Positions 16,995-26,337 of a stretch of 64,000 bases of DNA are shown here, in pieces. The DNA lies in the NCBI GenBank assembly GCA_937894675.1, contig CALCQO010000023.1, positions 1-64,000 on the forward strand, written 5' to 3'. Both the position numbers and the translations under genes were made by a program. Numbering within the stretch: position 1 is the first letter of the stretch; each line of letters begins with the position of its first letter. The DNA is from an uncultured Clostridia bacterium. Lineage in GTDB: Bacteria; Bacillota; Clostridia; Christensenellales; Aristaeellaceae. The notes under the pieces are model-generated. The model ran no database searches. It worked only from the letters and a program-made list of their open reading frames with translations, and was not told the DNA's origin.

Positions 16995-17502
16995 GGGGGT
17001 TGAGCAGGCCGCGCCCTTCATAAAAATACTGCAGGCCGGAAATAACCGTCAGAGCGGAGAGGATAATAACCAGGGTGATGGTGATCCATGATGGGGCGTT
17101 GAGCATAGCCGCCGCTACGCCCAGCATTTGAAAATTGGTTTTAAATTTGCCCAGCATGCCGGCGGGGATTACGATGCCTTGCTCCACCGCTACCAAGCGC
17201 AGGCCATCTACCGCCAATTCCCTGATGATAACGATGCAGAGCGCCCACCAGGGGAAACGTCCCTGCTGCAGCAAAAGCACCATGAGAGATACAACAAGTA
17301 TCTTGTCCGCGACCGGATCCGCGAATTTGCCAAAGTTGGTAACGATCCCCTGCTTGCGGGCAATATAGCCGTCAAAAAAATCGGTCAGGCACGCCAGGAT
17401 GAACAGGATGGTAGCCGGCACATCCCACCGCAGGTACAGCAGCAGCAGACAAAAAGGAATCATCAGGATGCGCAGCAGGGTCAGCTTGTTGGGCAAATTC
17501 AT
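16975..17502 (-). CDS. pgsA: CDP-diacylglycerol-glycerol-3-phosphate 3-phosphatidyltransferase
   Basis: 175-residue membrane enzyme that makes phosphatidylglycerophosphate. The CDP-alcohol phosphotransferase motif D-x2-DG-x2-AR-x8-G-x3-D-x3-D is present in LTDFFDGYIARKQGIVTNFG continued by KFADPVADK. Several hydrophobic segments flank it. It starts three bases after rimO, matching the common Firmicutes order pgsA-cinA-recA. Confidence 0.93.
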   Translation of the reverse strand: MNLPNKLTLLRILMIPFCLLLLYLRWDVPATILFILACLTDFFDGYIARKQGIVTNFGKFADPVADKILVVSLMVLLLQQGRFPWWALCIVIIRELAVDGLRLVAVEQGIVIPAGMLGKFKTNFQMLGVAAAMLNAPSWITITLVIILSALTVISGLQYFYEGRGLLNPHDKKAH

Positions 17503-17505
17503 GGC

Positions 17506-18813
17506 TTACTCCTTGTCGGCAGCCGCGAACAGGTCGTAGGCGTCAGCGTCCGTAATGCGCACGGTGACATATTCGCCTTCGGTTAGCCGCTGGCTGGTGG
17601 TTATCAGGATTTCGCCATCCGCGTCTGGCGCCTCCCATTGGGATCGTCCCGTGTACTTGCCGCCTTTGCGGCCTGTAATCAGCACTTTTTCTTGGGTTCC
17701 AATGCGCGATTGGTTGCGCTGCAGGCTGATTTCCTTCTGCAGCGCCATCAGTTCGTTCAGGCGCTGCTGTTTGATTTCCTCGGGTATCTGGTTATCCATG
17801 GAAAAGGCGGGGGTGTCCTCCTCGGGAGAGAACGCGAAAGCGCCCATCCGGTCGAAGGCGACTTCTTTGGTGAAAGCCATCAGGGCGTCAAAATCCTCCT
17901 GTGTCTCCCCTGGGAAACCGACGATGAAGGTGGTGCGCAGGGCAAAGCCCTTTTCCCTGGCGTAGAGAAGCAATGCCTTCATTTCGTTGATGTCGCCGCG
18001 CCGGTTCATCTTTTTCAGCATGGCAGGGGAAGCGTGCTGCAGCGGCAAATCGATGTAACGGCATACATTGGGATGGGCGGCCATTTCATCAATCACGGCT
18101 TTGTTGGTTTCGTCGGGGTACAGATAGAGCACCCGCAGCCAATCCAAACCGGGGATGCCCGAGGCCTTGCGGATCAATTGCTGCAGGGAGGTGTTTTTCA
18201 GATCCCGCCCGTAACGGGTGGTGTCCTGGGCAATCAGTATCTGCTCCCGGGCGCCGTCTGCCGCCAGGCGCCTCATTTCCGCCAGTACTTCCTCTTCCTT
18301 CTGGGACACATGATTGCCGCGGATGAGGGGAATGGCGCAGTAGGCGCAGCGGTTGTCGCAGCCTTCCCCGATGCGCACATAGGCGGTATAGGGTTTGGTG
18401 GTCAGCACCCGGCTGCCGCAGGGGTTCTGCTGGCGCCTGGAGGTGTCAAGAACACGCTTGCCCTGCAGCGCTTCCTCAATCAAGCCGGGCAGCAAATCGT
18501 ACTGGGAAATGCCTACGATGATATCCGCTTCGGGGATTTCCTCGGATAGGTTCTCCCCATACCGCTGGGACAGGCAGCCTGTTACGCACAGCAGTTTGCA
18601 GCGCCCGGTTTGCTTGTATTGCGCCATCTCGAAAATGGTGTCGATGGATTCTTCCTTGGCGGGGTTGATAAAGCCGCAGGTGTTGACAATCAGTATATCG
18701 GCTTTTTCCGCCCGATCCGTCAGGGAATAGCCGTGCTGGGTTAAAATGGCCAGCATCTGTTCTGTGTCCACCCGGTTCTTGACACATCCAAGGGAAACAA
18801 CGCCTACGTTCAT
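17506..18813 (-). CDS. rimO: Ribosomal protein S12 methylthiotransferase RimO
   Basis: Radical SAM enzyme that methylthiolates an aspartate of S12. The N-terminal UPF0004 domain carries the first cluster cysteines (SLGCVKNRVDTE with Cys10, and NTCGF). The radical SAM motif is GCDNRCAYC, and a C-terminal TRAM domain follows from about residue 370. 435 residues. ATG 18813 is chosen since the domain begins at once; it has AAAGGA upstream. It leads the operon to recA. Confidence 0.93.
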   Translation of the reverse strand: MNVGVVSLGCVKNRVDTEQMLAILTQHGYSLTDRAEKADILIVNTCGFINPAKEESIDTIFEMAQYKQTGRCKLLCVTGCLSQRYGENLSEEIPEADIIVGISQYDLLPGLIEEALQGKRVLDTSRRQQNPCGSRVLTTKPYTAYVRIGEGCDNRCAYCAIPLIRGNHVSQKEEEVLAEMRRLAADGAREQILIAQDTTRYGRDLKNTSLQQLIRKASGIPGLDWLRVLYLYPDETNKAVIDEMAAHPNVCRYIDLPLQHASPAMLKKMNRRGDINEMKALLLYAREKGFALRTTFIVGFPGETQEDFDALMAFTKEVAFDRMGAFAFSPEEDTPAFSMDNQIPEEIKQQRLNELMALQKEISLQRNQSRIGTQEKVLITGRKGGKYTGRSQWEAPDADGEILITTSQRLTEGEYVTVRITDADAYDLFAAADKE

Positions 18814-18848
18814 GAAAAATCCTTTCCAAAGGGCAATAAACTGAGCAG

Positions 18849-18878
18849 AGTATACCATATGTGGTGGAATGTTGACAA
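18849..18878 (-). promoter_or_regulatory. Promoter of rimO-pgsA-pncC-recA
   Basis: TTGTCA (complement of 18873-18878), an 18-bp spacer and TATACT (complement of 18849-18854), about 35 bases before the rimO start. Confidence 0.6.
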
Positions 18879-18929
18879 GGGATTCGGCACATTTTGCGGG
18901 AACAAATGTTCCCCAATTCTTTTCTATGC

Positions 18930-19523
18930 CTATTTGCCCATGCGCCGGGCAAGAACTTCAGGCCGCGCGATGCTGTAGCCGAAGAACCCCAGCTTCTCCG
19001 CCAGACCGAAATACTCCCCATGGCAGTAGGCGGTCAGGTTTGCCCGTTCCATGGCGATTCTTCCATCCGCGTCCAGCAGGCTTTCCTGCACGCCGTTTTC
19101 CACAATCTGTCCGATAAACATGGTATGGGAGGGCAGTTCGATGGTTTGATGCACCTTACAGGCAAGGAAAAAAGGCGCCTGCGCGATGGCGGGCGCGTAT
19201 CGCATGCTCTGCGGCTTGAGGGGGGTAAGACCGCAGGCATCAAACTTATCCAGGTCGGCGCCTGACTTGACGCCGCAAAAATCGGTAGCTTTGGCCAGTT
19301 CCCGGCTGACCAGGTTGACAACAAACTCTCCGCTATCCTTGATGATGTGATGGGAGAAGCGGTTGGGCCGCACCGAGACGGACAGCATGGGCGGCGAGGA
19401 ATTCACCGTGCCCGCCCAGGCGATGGTAATGATGTTGGGTTTTTCTGTTTCCGACGCGCAGCTGACCATGACAACAGGCGTAGGGGAAAGCAGGGTGCCC
19501 GGGGTGATGTCAATAAACGGCAT
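18930..19523 (-). CDS. Flavin reductase-like FMN-binding protein
   Basis: 197-residue member of the flavoprotein family related to FlaRed and DIM6/NTAB proteins. It has the split-barrel FMN-binding core: VVMVSCASETEKPNIITIAW near the N-terminus, SVRPNRFSHHIIKDSGEFVVN for the FMN phosphate, and HTMFIGQIV. It probably reduces FMN or transfers electrons to a partner enzyme that is not in the window. It follows the peptide-binding protein by nine bases. Confidence 0.85.
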   Translation of the reverse strand: MPFIDITPGTLLSPTPVVMVSCASETEKPNIITIAWAGTVNSSPPMLSVSVRPNRFSHHIIKDSGEFVVNLVSRELAKATDFCGVKSGADLDKFDACGLTPLKPQSMRYAPAIAQAPFFLACKVHQTIELPSHTMFIGQIVENGVQESLLDADGRIAMERANLTAYCHGEYFGLAEKLGFFGYSIARPEVLARRMGK

Positions 19524-19532
19524 AGGTACTCC

Positions 19533-21098
19533 TTATCTGGTTTCCAGCCCCTCGGCGATGCCGCGCAGTACGTCCGGCTCCCGTAGGTCCCTGGCGTCTG
19601 TAAACATTTTGCGCGTCAGGATGGCGCCTTTGCGGTAGTACAGGCACATAAAGGGGCAGTCCTCCGCGAAGAGGGATTGGATCTGGAACAGGGTATTGCG
19701 GTACTCCTCCTGGGTCAGGCACTGGCGCAGGTGGGCGAACAGGTTGTCCATCTCCTTGGAGTTGTAGCGCATGTAGTTGGCGGTATTGTTGCTCATCAGC
19801 AGAAAACCGGGATCGGGCACGGTGTCCATGTTGAAAGAAGCCAGGGCGATATCGAAATTGCCCGCCTTCAGCCTGTCCCGAACATCGGTAAAGCCTACCA
19901 GGGTGGGGGTGGTTTCAATGCCAATGCTTTTCAGCATACCGGCAATCTTGTTGGCTGCCATCATGCGCACGCTGTTGTCCTGCTCTTCATAGACAAGAAA
20001 GCGCAGGCGCAGGTTTGCCTTGTTGCCGTCGATGACGGTGTCGCGGATGCCGTCCCCGTCCGAGTCCACCCAGCCGGCCTCATCCAGCAGCTGCTTCGCC
20101 TTCTCCGGGTCGTACTGGAAGGCTTCGGGAATGTCCGAATGCATCCAGGTGCCGGGCATCATGGGGGTATCGGTGCGCTGGGCCATGTCCATATACACGC
20201 TGGACAGGATGTCCTGTATATTCACCGCGTAGCGGATGGCTTTTCGCACCCGCACATCGGACAGCTCCCGCACGCGGTTGTTCATCATCAGCGTTTCCAA
20301 CTGGCGCGTGCGGTAGCTTAGGTTCAGGCTGCTGATGCCCGAGCGGTACTGGGCGGCGGTCAGCGAACGGGTCGCTACCGCGTCCACCCGGTTGTACTCA
20401 AAGGAGGAAATCAGCTCCCGGTTGGCGGTGTGGAAGATGGTCATGATGGTGTCCATGGCCGCCTTTCCGCGCCACCAGCCGTCATAGGCGGAGAGAATTA
20501 AAAAGTCCTTGGGCACAAACTGATCCATTTTGTAAGGCCCGGTGCCTGGCGGGTTTTCAGCCTGCACCAAAGCCGCGGGCAAAATAGGAAAGGTCATGGC
20601 GTACAAAAAGCCGAAGTTGGTGCGGTTGGTTTTAATGACCACCGTCAGGTTGTCATTGGCGGATATGTCGGTAATAAAGTACTGCAGGGATGCGTACGCC
20701 CCCGCGTTGCCGGAGGAAGGGCTCTTCGCCAGATCCAATATCGCCTTTACCGTGGCGACCACATCGTTGGCAGTCAGCGGCGTGCCGTCGTGAAAAGTAA
20801 TTCCTTCCCGCAAATAAAAGTACCACGTGCCTCCGCCGGCGGAGGTTTCCCAGCTGCGGCACAGCTTGGGACGGGGCAGGTAATCGTCATCCAACTCCAC
20901 CAGCCCCTCATACACAAGGCTTTGGAGGGACATAAACTCCCTTTCCACGGGAATCAGCGGGTTCATGAATTGGGTGGAAACAGAAATAATGCCCAGGGTC
21001 AGGCTGTTTTCGGTGCTGACCGCCTGGGCGCTGCCAAAGGCAAGCAACAATGCGGCCAGCAGGGAGGCTCCGCGTTTACAGGCTTTGGTCCACTTCAT
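19533..21098 (-). CDS. Peptide/nickel-type ABC substrate-binding protein (SBP_bac_5), orphan
   Basis: About 521 residues with an N-terminal signal peptide (ASLLAALLLAFGSAQA) and no lipobox cysteine. Family features include SLQSLVYEGLVELDDD, WYFYLREGITFHDGTPLTANDVV and the C-terminal FQIQSLFAEDCPFMCLYY. Such proteins bind oligopeptides, nickel or cell-wall peptides. No permease or ATPase is adjacent; its neighbours are a lytic transglycosylase and a flavin reductase. ATG 21098 is chosen over ATG 21110; both overlap the transglycosylase gene and neither has a good ribosome-binding site. The ligand is unknown. Confidence 0.88.
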   Translation of the reverse strand: MKWTKACKRGASLLAALLLAFGSAQAVSTENSLTLGIISVSTQFMNPLIPVEREFMSLQSLVYEGLVELDDDYLPRPKLCRSWETSAGGGTWYFYLREGITFHDGTPLTANDVVATVKAILDLAKSPSSGNAGAYASLQYFITDISANDNLTVVIKTNRTNFGFLYAMTFPILPAALVQAENPPGTGPYKMDQFVPKDFLILSAYDGWWRGKAAMDTIMTIFHTANRELISSFEYNRVDAVATRSLTAAQYRSGISSLNLSYRTRQLETLMMNNRVRELSDVRVRKAIRYAVNIQDILSSVYMDMAQRTDTPMMPGTWMHSDIPEAFQYDPEKAKQLLDEAGWVDSDGDGIRDTVIDGNKANLRLRFLVYEEQDNSVRMMAANKIAGMLKSIGIETTPTLVGFTDVRDRLKAGNFDIALASFNMDTVPDPGFLLMSNNTANYMRYNSKEMDNLFAHLRQCLTQEEYRNTLFQIQSLFAEDCPFMCLYYRKGAILTRKMFTDARDLREPDVLRGIAEGLETR

Positions 21099-21810
21099 AA
21101 TAAACAGCATAGGCGTTCATCACCTTTCTCACATAGTCCTTGGTATCCTCGGTGGGTATCTGGTCCACCGTCAGGTACCGCTCATCATCAGCGTACTTCA
21201 GTGCCCAGAGATTCACATTGTTGGCGCCAGCGTGGTACGCGGCCGCCATCATCACCGGGTTGCCCTGATAATAATCGCTCAGGTACGCCAGATACCATGT
21301 GCCAAAGCGGATGTTCAAATCCGGATCGAACAGATGGTCGTAGGAATAGTCCTTGTTGTTCAGCCGGGAGGCAATCCAGCTGCCGGTATCCTCCATGATC
21401 TGCATCAGTCCCCGCGCGCCTACCCGGCTTTCCGCGTAGGGGTCGTAATGGCTTTCCCTGGAGATAACGGCGGAAATCAGCGAGGGGTTTACATTGTATT
21501 CCGCCGCGTACCGGTGGATGATGCTGTACACTCCGCTTTTGGTGCGCATGCCGGCGTAATAATTCAACTGTTCCTGATGCTGTTGGGCTGCCAGCGCTCT
21601 TTCTTCCCGCAGGGCGGTCAGGCGCGCTTTGGCGCCGCTGCTTAGGGCAAGGGACACCACCAGTAAAAAAAAGACAGCCGCGAACAATACCAGGGTGCCG
21701 ATGGCGACCCGCGGCTTTTTAGGCGCGCTTCGCCTTGGCTGTCCCTGGCTTTGCGGGAGCTGCGCGCGTCCCGCGCGCCTATTGCGCGGGTGAGTGGTAT
21801 GGTTAGACAA
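21076..21810 (-). CDS. Membrane-anchored lytic transglycosylase (SLT domain)
   Basis: 244-residue murein-cleaving enzyme. A basic cytoplasmic tail (1-34) and one membrane segment (35-57) hold the SLT domain outside the cell. The catalytic glutamate is Glu119 in VISRESHYDP, followed by GARGLMQIMEDT, IRFGTWYLAYL and AAAYHAGANNV. Its start overlaps coaE by eight bases and its end overlaps the binding-protein gene, so the three are coupled. Confidence 0.92.
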   Translation of the reverse strand: MSNHTTHPRNRRAGRAQLPQSQGQPRRSAPKKPRVAIGTLVLFAAVFFLLVVSLALSSGAKARLTALREERALAAQQHQEQLNYYAGMRTKSGVYSIIHRYAAEYNVNPSLISAVISRESHYDPYAESRVGARGLMQIMEDTGSWIASRLNNKDYSYDHLFDPDLNIRFGTWYLAYLSDYYQGNPVMMAAAYHAGANNVNLWALKYADDERYLTVDQIPTEDTKDYVRKVMNAYAVYYEVDQSL

Positions 21811-22417
21811 GCCGTAATCTCCTTTTCAAATCCTGCCAGAGGGCATCCACCTGAAGCTGGGTCTGCTCATAGCTGCCGGAGGTATCGATGATGTGATCCG
21901 CTAGCCTGTTTCTTTCGTCCCCGGGCAGCTGGCTTTGTATCCGGGCGACAGCCTGCTGATGGCTGATGCCTCGTTTCATCAGGCGTCTCAGCTGCTCCTC
22001 ATAGGGCACATGCGCCGTCCAGACCTCATCACAGTAGCGCTGGGAGCCGGTTTCGAACAGGAGGGGAATCTCCAGCACCACCACAGGCTCATGGGACAGC
22101 GCCGCCAACCTTCTTTCCATCTCCTTAAAAATCATGGGGTGCATGATGGCGTTGAGCTTGCCCCGCTTTTGTTCGTCCGTGAACACCACCTGGGCCAGGG
22201 CGGCTCGGTTCAGTTCCCCATTGTCATGGAAAACTGCGCCGCCAAACCCATCGCGCAGCGCGCCCAGGGCAGCGCCGCCCGGCTTGGTCAGTGTATGGGA
22301 TATTTCATCCGTGTCGATTACCGGCACCTGGTAGGACTTCAGGGTGCGGGCGATGTTGCTTTTCCCGCAGGCAATCCCGCCGGTCAGCCCGACAATATAG
22401 GGCTTATTTGCTTTCAT
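21803..22417 (-). CDS. coaE: Dephospho-CoA kinase
   Basis: Last step of coenzyme A synthesis. 204 residues with P-loop VGLTGGIACGKS, the VIDTDEISH acceptor loop and the LLFETG motif. ATG 22417 gives the family N-terminus and overlaps polA by 14 bases; polA-coaE adjacency is common in Firmicutes. Confidence 0.95.
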   Translation of the reverse strand: MKANKPYIVGLTGGIACGKSNIARTLKSYQVPVIDTDEISHTLTKPGGAALGALRDGFGGAVFHDNGELNRAALAQVVFTDEQKRGKLNAIMHPMIFKEMERRLAALSHEPVVVLEIPLLFETGSQRYCDEVWTAHVPYEEQLRRLMKRGISHQQAVARIQSQLPGDERNRLADHIIDTSGSYEQTQLQVDALWQDLKRRLRLV

Positions 22418-24944
22418 ACCAGTTGATTCCTGTGTTGACATCGCATACCAAAGGCACGCGCAGTTTGATGACATTTTCCATGCTGCTCTTGAGCAGATGG
22501 GCGGCCTCCTCCTGCTCATCAAGGGGGGCTTCGATAATCAGCTCATCGTGCACCTGCAGAATCAGGCGGGATTTAAGGCCCCTCTCCTTCAGCGCGTCAT
22601 GCACCTTTACCATGGCGGCCTTGATGATGTCGGCGGCGGTGCCCTGGATGGGGGTATTCATGGCGGCGCGCTCCCCGAAGGAACGGATGTTGAAATTCTT
22701 GCTGGACAGTTCCGGCAGCGGGCGGCGGCGCCCGTACAGGGTCTGAGCATATCCCTTTTGATAGCCGTCCGCTTTCGCCTGTTCCATATAGGCATGCACG
22801 CCGGGGTAGTGCTGGAAATACTTCTTGATGAAATCAGCTGCTTCCTTGCGGCTGATGCCGATATTTTGGGCAAGTCCAAAATCGCTGATGCCGTAGACGA
22901 TGCCGAAGTTGACTGCCTTGGCGGCGGCGCGCATGGCGGGGGTTACTTCTTCCATAGCTACCCCGTTCACTTCCGCCGCGGTTCGGGTGTGGACATCCTG
23001 CTGCTTTACAAAGGCGTCGCTCATGTCCTCGTCCTGGCTCATGTGGGCCAGGATGCGCAGCTCAATCTGGGAATAGTCGCCATCCACCAGGATATGGCCT
23101 TCCTTGGCGACGAAAGCCCGGCGTATTTCCCGCCCCATGTCCGTGCGCACCGGGATGTTCTGCAGGTTGGGGTCGTTGGAGGAGATGCGCCCGGTAGCGG
23201 TGCCCGTCTGCTCAAAGGTGGTGTGGATGCGGCTGGAAGCGTCCATATTGCGCAGCATGGGGTCGATGTAGGTGCTGCTGAGTTTGGCAACCTGGCGGTA
23301 ATCCAGGATCATCTGAATCACCGGGTGGTACTCCAGCAGGCTTTCCAATGTGGCGGCGTCGGTGCTGTAGCCCTTGGTGGTTTTGCGCCTGGTGGGCAAG
23401 CCCAGATCCTCAAAAAGCACCTTGCCCAATTGCTGAGGGCTGTTGATGTTGAAATCTCCCACCCCGGCGGTTTTCAGTATATCCTGCTGCAGCTGCTCCG
23501 CCCGCTGGGTATATCCGCTGCCCAATTTGCGTAGGATATCGCCATCCACCTGGAAGCCCTGCTGTTCCATATCAAAGAGCACCCGGATGAGGGGCAGCTC
23601 AATCTGCTGGTATAGAGAAAGGGTGTCCTGCTTCTCCATCTGCCGCTTCTGGTTTTCGTACAGTGCTTCCACCCCGCCCGCGTCCCTGGCAGCGAAAGCC
23701 TGCAGGGAGTAGGTTTTTTCCTGGGGGCTCAGCAGATAGGCTGCCACCATGGTGTCCCACTGCAAGATAGGCAGCGGCAAGCTCAGCTTAGCCTGACGGT
23801 GGAACAGATCCTTGCCGCCGTGGGTAAGGATGGGTTTATCCTGTAAAGGGACGAGGGCTGCCATGGCTTCCTCATAGGAAAGCCCTTCCTGGCTTTCAAA
23901 CAGGGATTGCTGCCCGGCTGCCAGCGGTACGCGCAGCCCCTTGCCCTCTTGGGACAGGGTGATTTCATCTTCGGACACGAACAGCGCGACAGGGGATTCG
24001 CTCAGACCTGTGATATATCGTTCTATTTCTTTTACCGTGCCCGCCTGCCGCCAGGCGACTGTGTCAGCGGTCTTCTCCGGCTGGGCGCCTGTGATATGAA
24101 CAACCCGGTCCACCACGGTATTCAGCTGATACTTCTTTAATAGATCCAGCCCGGCGGCCAGCTGGGTAACGGTCCAATCCTTCAGGGAGTAGGTGACGGG
24201 CACATTCAAATGGATGGTGGCCAATTGCTTTGATAGGATGGCCTGCTCCTTGTTGCTGCGGATGTTTTCGCCAAGCTTTCCCTTGATGCCCTCGGCGTTA
24301 GCCAGCACATTTTCCAGAGAGCCGTATTCCTGCAGCAGCTTTACCGATGTTTTTTCACCAACCCCGGGGATGCCGGGGATGTTGTCGCTGCTGTCGCCCA
24401 TCAGCCCTTTCCAGTCGGTTACCTGCTCGGGAGTAAATCCATAAATGTTCTGTACGGTTTTGGGATCGTACAGCACAATCTCACTGATGCCCTTGCGGGT
24501 AAACAGCAGGGATGTTTTTTCATTCACCAATTGCAGCGCGTCCCGGTCCCCGGTCAGCAGCAGGGCGCGGATGTCCTTCTGGTTGCACTGGCTGCTGATG
24601 GTGCCCAGCAAATCGTCCGCCTCATAGCCCTGCAGGCTGATGACCCCCAGCCCCATGGCGGAAAGAATTTCCTTAATCAACGGAAACTGCGGCCGTAGTT
24701 CATCCGGCGTGGGCGCCCGGCCCGCCTTGTACTCCTCGAAGTCGGTATGCCGGAAAGTGGGTCCATGCTCATCAAAGGCAATCACGCAGTACTCTGGGTG
24801 GTAATCCTCCAGCGCGCGCAGCAGCATCAGCAAAAAACCGTGCACGGCATTGGTATACACCCCGTCCACATCCATGGTGGGCAGCGCGTGAAACGCGCGG
24901 TACATCAAACTATTGCCGTCAACGATCATAATGGATTCATTCAT
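22404..24944 (-). CDS. polA: DNA polymerase I
   Basis: 846-residue repair and Okazaki-fragment polymerase. The 5'-3' exonuclease domain covers about 1-290 (DGNSLMYRAFHALP, YEADDLLGT, GDRDALQLV). The middle 3'-5' exonuclease domain (about 300-470) is degenerate: the DxE metal site is not present (ALFVSEDE), so proofreading is probably lost, as in Bacillus and Thermus enzymes. The polymerase domain has motif A DGDYSQIELR, motif B RRAAKAVNFGIVYG-type sequence and motif C LQVHDELI. GGGAGGTGAGCCC precedes the ATG. Confidence 0.97.
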   Translation of the reverse strand: MNESIMIVDGNSLMYRAFHALPTMDVDGVYTNAVHGFLLMLLRALEDYHPEYCVIAFDEHGPTFRHTDFEEYKAGRAPTPDELRPQFPLIKEILSAMGLGVISLQGYEADDLLGTISSQCNQKDIRALLLTGDRDALQLVNEKTSLLFTRKGISEIVLYDPKTVQNIYGFTPEQVTDWKGLMGDSSDNIPGIPGVGEKTSVKLLQEYGSLENVLANAEGIKGKLGENIRSNKEQAILSKQLATIHLNVPVTYSLKDWTVTQLAAGLDLLKKYQLNTVVDRVVHITGAQPEKTADTVAWRQAGTVKEIERYITGLSESPVALFVSEDEITLSQEGKGLRVPLAAGQQSLFESQEGLSYEEAMAALVPLQDKPILTHGGKDLFHRQAKLSLPLPILQWDTMVAAYLLSPQEKTYSLQAFAARDAGGVEALYENQKRQMEKQDTLSLYQQIELPLIRVLFDMEQQGFQVDGDILRKLGSGYTQRAEQLQQDILKTAGVGDFNINSPQQLGKVLFEDLGLPTRRKTTKGYSTDAATLESLLEYHPVIQMILDYRQVAKLSSTYIDPMLRNMDASSRIHTTFEQTGTATGRISSNDPNLQNIPVRTDMGREIRRAFVAKEGHILVDGDYSQIELRILAHMSQDEDMSDAFVKQQDVHTRTAAEVNGVAMEEVTPAMRAAAKAVNFGIVYGISDFGLAQNIGISRKEAADFIKKYFQHYPGVHAYMEQAKADGYQKGYAQTLYGRRRPLPELSSKNFNIRSFGERAAMNTPIQGTAADIIKAAMVKVHDALKERGLKSRLILQVHDELIIEAPLDEQEEAAHLLKSSMENVIKLRVPLVCDVNTGINWYESK

Positions 24945-24962
24945 GGGCTCACCTCCCGGAGC

Positions 24963-24991
24963 ATTATATCATATCCGCAGGGTAGTTCCAA
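24963..24991 (-). promoter_or_regulatory. Promoter of the polA operon
   Basis: TATAAT (complement of 24963-24968), with TTGGAA (complement of 24986-24991) 17 bp away. The -35 is weak. Confidence 0.55.
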
Positions 24992-25017
24992 AGACGGATT
25001 TGTTCCTTATGAAATGC

Positions 25018-25045
25018 AAAAGCCGGAGGGGAAGTCCCTCCGGCT
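25018..25045 (-). terminator. Terminator of glyA
   Basis: AGCCGGAGGG (25021-25030) pairs with CCCTCCGGCT (25036-25045) around a five-base loop. On the minus strand a short T-run follows, 15 bases after the glyA stop. Confidence 0.85.
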
Positions 25046-25059
25046 GGAATGATGTTTGC

Positions 25060-26298
25060 TTAGTACAATGGATGGGCGTCCGTCAATTCCTTGACCTTTT
25101 GCTTCACTTCCGGTATCGCCTGCTCCTTCTCCCGGAGAATTTTACCGATGCACTGGGCGATAACCGCCATGTCCTTTTCCTTCATGCCCCGGGTGGTCAC
25201 AGCGGGGGTGCCGATGCGCAGGCCGCTTGTAATGGAAGGCTTGCGCTTGTCGCGGGGCACCATGTTCTTGTTGGTGGTAATGTTCGCTTCACCCAGCAGG
25301 GTCTCCATCTCCAGCCCGGTTACCTGTTCCATATCGGCAAAGTCCAGCAGCATCAGATGGTTATCCGTTCCGCCGGATACCATGGGGATGCCTTCGGCAT
25401 GCAGCGCGTTCTCCATGGCCTTGGCGTTGAGAATGACCTGCCGCTGATAATCCTTGAATTCCGGCGCCAGCGCTTCCTTGAAGCAGATGGCTTTGGCGGC
25501 GATGATGTGCATCAGCGGGCCGCCCTGAATGCCGGGGAAAATCGCTTTGTCGATGGCTTTGGCGAACTGCTCCTTGCAGAGAATCAGGCCGCCCCGGGGA
25601 CCCCGGAGGGTTTTATGGGTGGTGGAGGTAACCACATCCGCGTAGGGGACGGGGGAGGGGTGCTGGCCAGTGGCAACCAGGCCGGCGATATGGGCCATGT
25701 CCACCATGAAATACGCGCCCACAGCGTCGGCGATTTCCCGGAAGGCCTTAAAGTCAATGATGCGGGGGTAGGCGGACGCGCCTGCCACAATCATTTTCGG
25801 CTTGGATTCCTGTGCCTTTTTCAGCAGCGCGTCATAATCAATCTGCTCGGTGGCGGGATCCAGCCCGTAGGCTTCCACCTGGAAATATTTGCCGCTGATG
25901 TTCACGGGGCTGCCATGGGTCAGGTGGCCGCCGTGGTTCAGATTCATGCCGAGGATTTTGTCACCCGGGTTCAGCAGCGCGAAGTACACGCCCATGTTGG
26001 CCTGGCTGCCCGAATGGGGCTGCACATTGGCGTGCTCGGCGCCAAAGAGCTCCTTCACCCGGTCGATGGCAATGTTTTCCGCCACGTCCACAAACTCGCA
26101 ACCGCCGTAGTAACGTCTGCTGGGGTACCCTTCGGCGTATTTATTGGTCAGCGGGGTGCCCATGGCGGCCATGACGGCGGGGCTGACGAAGTTTTCCGAG
26201 GCAATCAGTTCGATGTGGTCTTCCTGCCTCCTGGCTTCATCCAGAATAGCGGACAGGATTTCGGGATCTTGCTGCAATACATCAGGCGCTTTCCACAT
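25060..26298 (-). CDS. glyA: Serine hydroxymethyltransferase
   Basis: PLP enzyme converting serine and tetrahydrofolate to glycine and methylene-THF, which also feeds TrmFO. 412 residues; signatures are HIELIASENFVSPAV, NVQPHSGSQAN and the PLP-lysine motif VTSTTHKTLRGPRGG. ATG 26298 is the only start giving the family N-terminus, with a weak ribosome-binding site. It follows the SRP RNA by about 40 bases. Confidence 0.97.
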   Translation of the reverse strand: MWKAPDVLQQDPEILSAILDEARRQEDHIELIASENFVSPAVMAAMGTPLTNKYAEGYPSRRYYGGCEFVDVAENIAIDRVKELFGAEHANVQPHSGSQANMGVYFALLNPGDKILGMNLNHGGHLTHGSPVNISGKYFQVEAYGLDPATEQIDYDALLKKAQESKPKMIVAGASAYPRIIDFKAFREIADAVGAYFMVDMAHIAGLVATGQHPSPVPYADVVTSTTHKTLRGPRGGLILCKEQFAKAIDKAIFPGIQGGPLMHIIAAKAICFKEALAPEFKDYQRQVILNAKAMENALHAEGIPMVSGGTDNHLMLLDFADMEQVTGLEMETLLGEANITTNKNMVPRDKRKPSITSGLRIGTPAVTTRGMKEKDMAVIAQCIGKILREKEQAIPEVKQKVKELTDAHPLY

Positions 26299-26337
26299 GT
26301 GCGTTTCTCGCTTTCTGCATTTGATTGTAATTGAATA

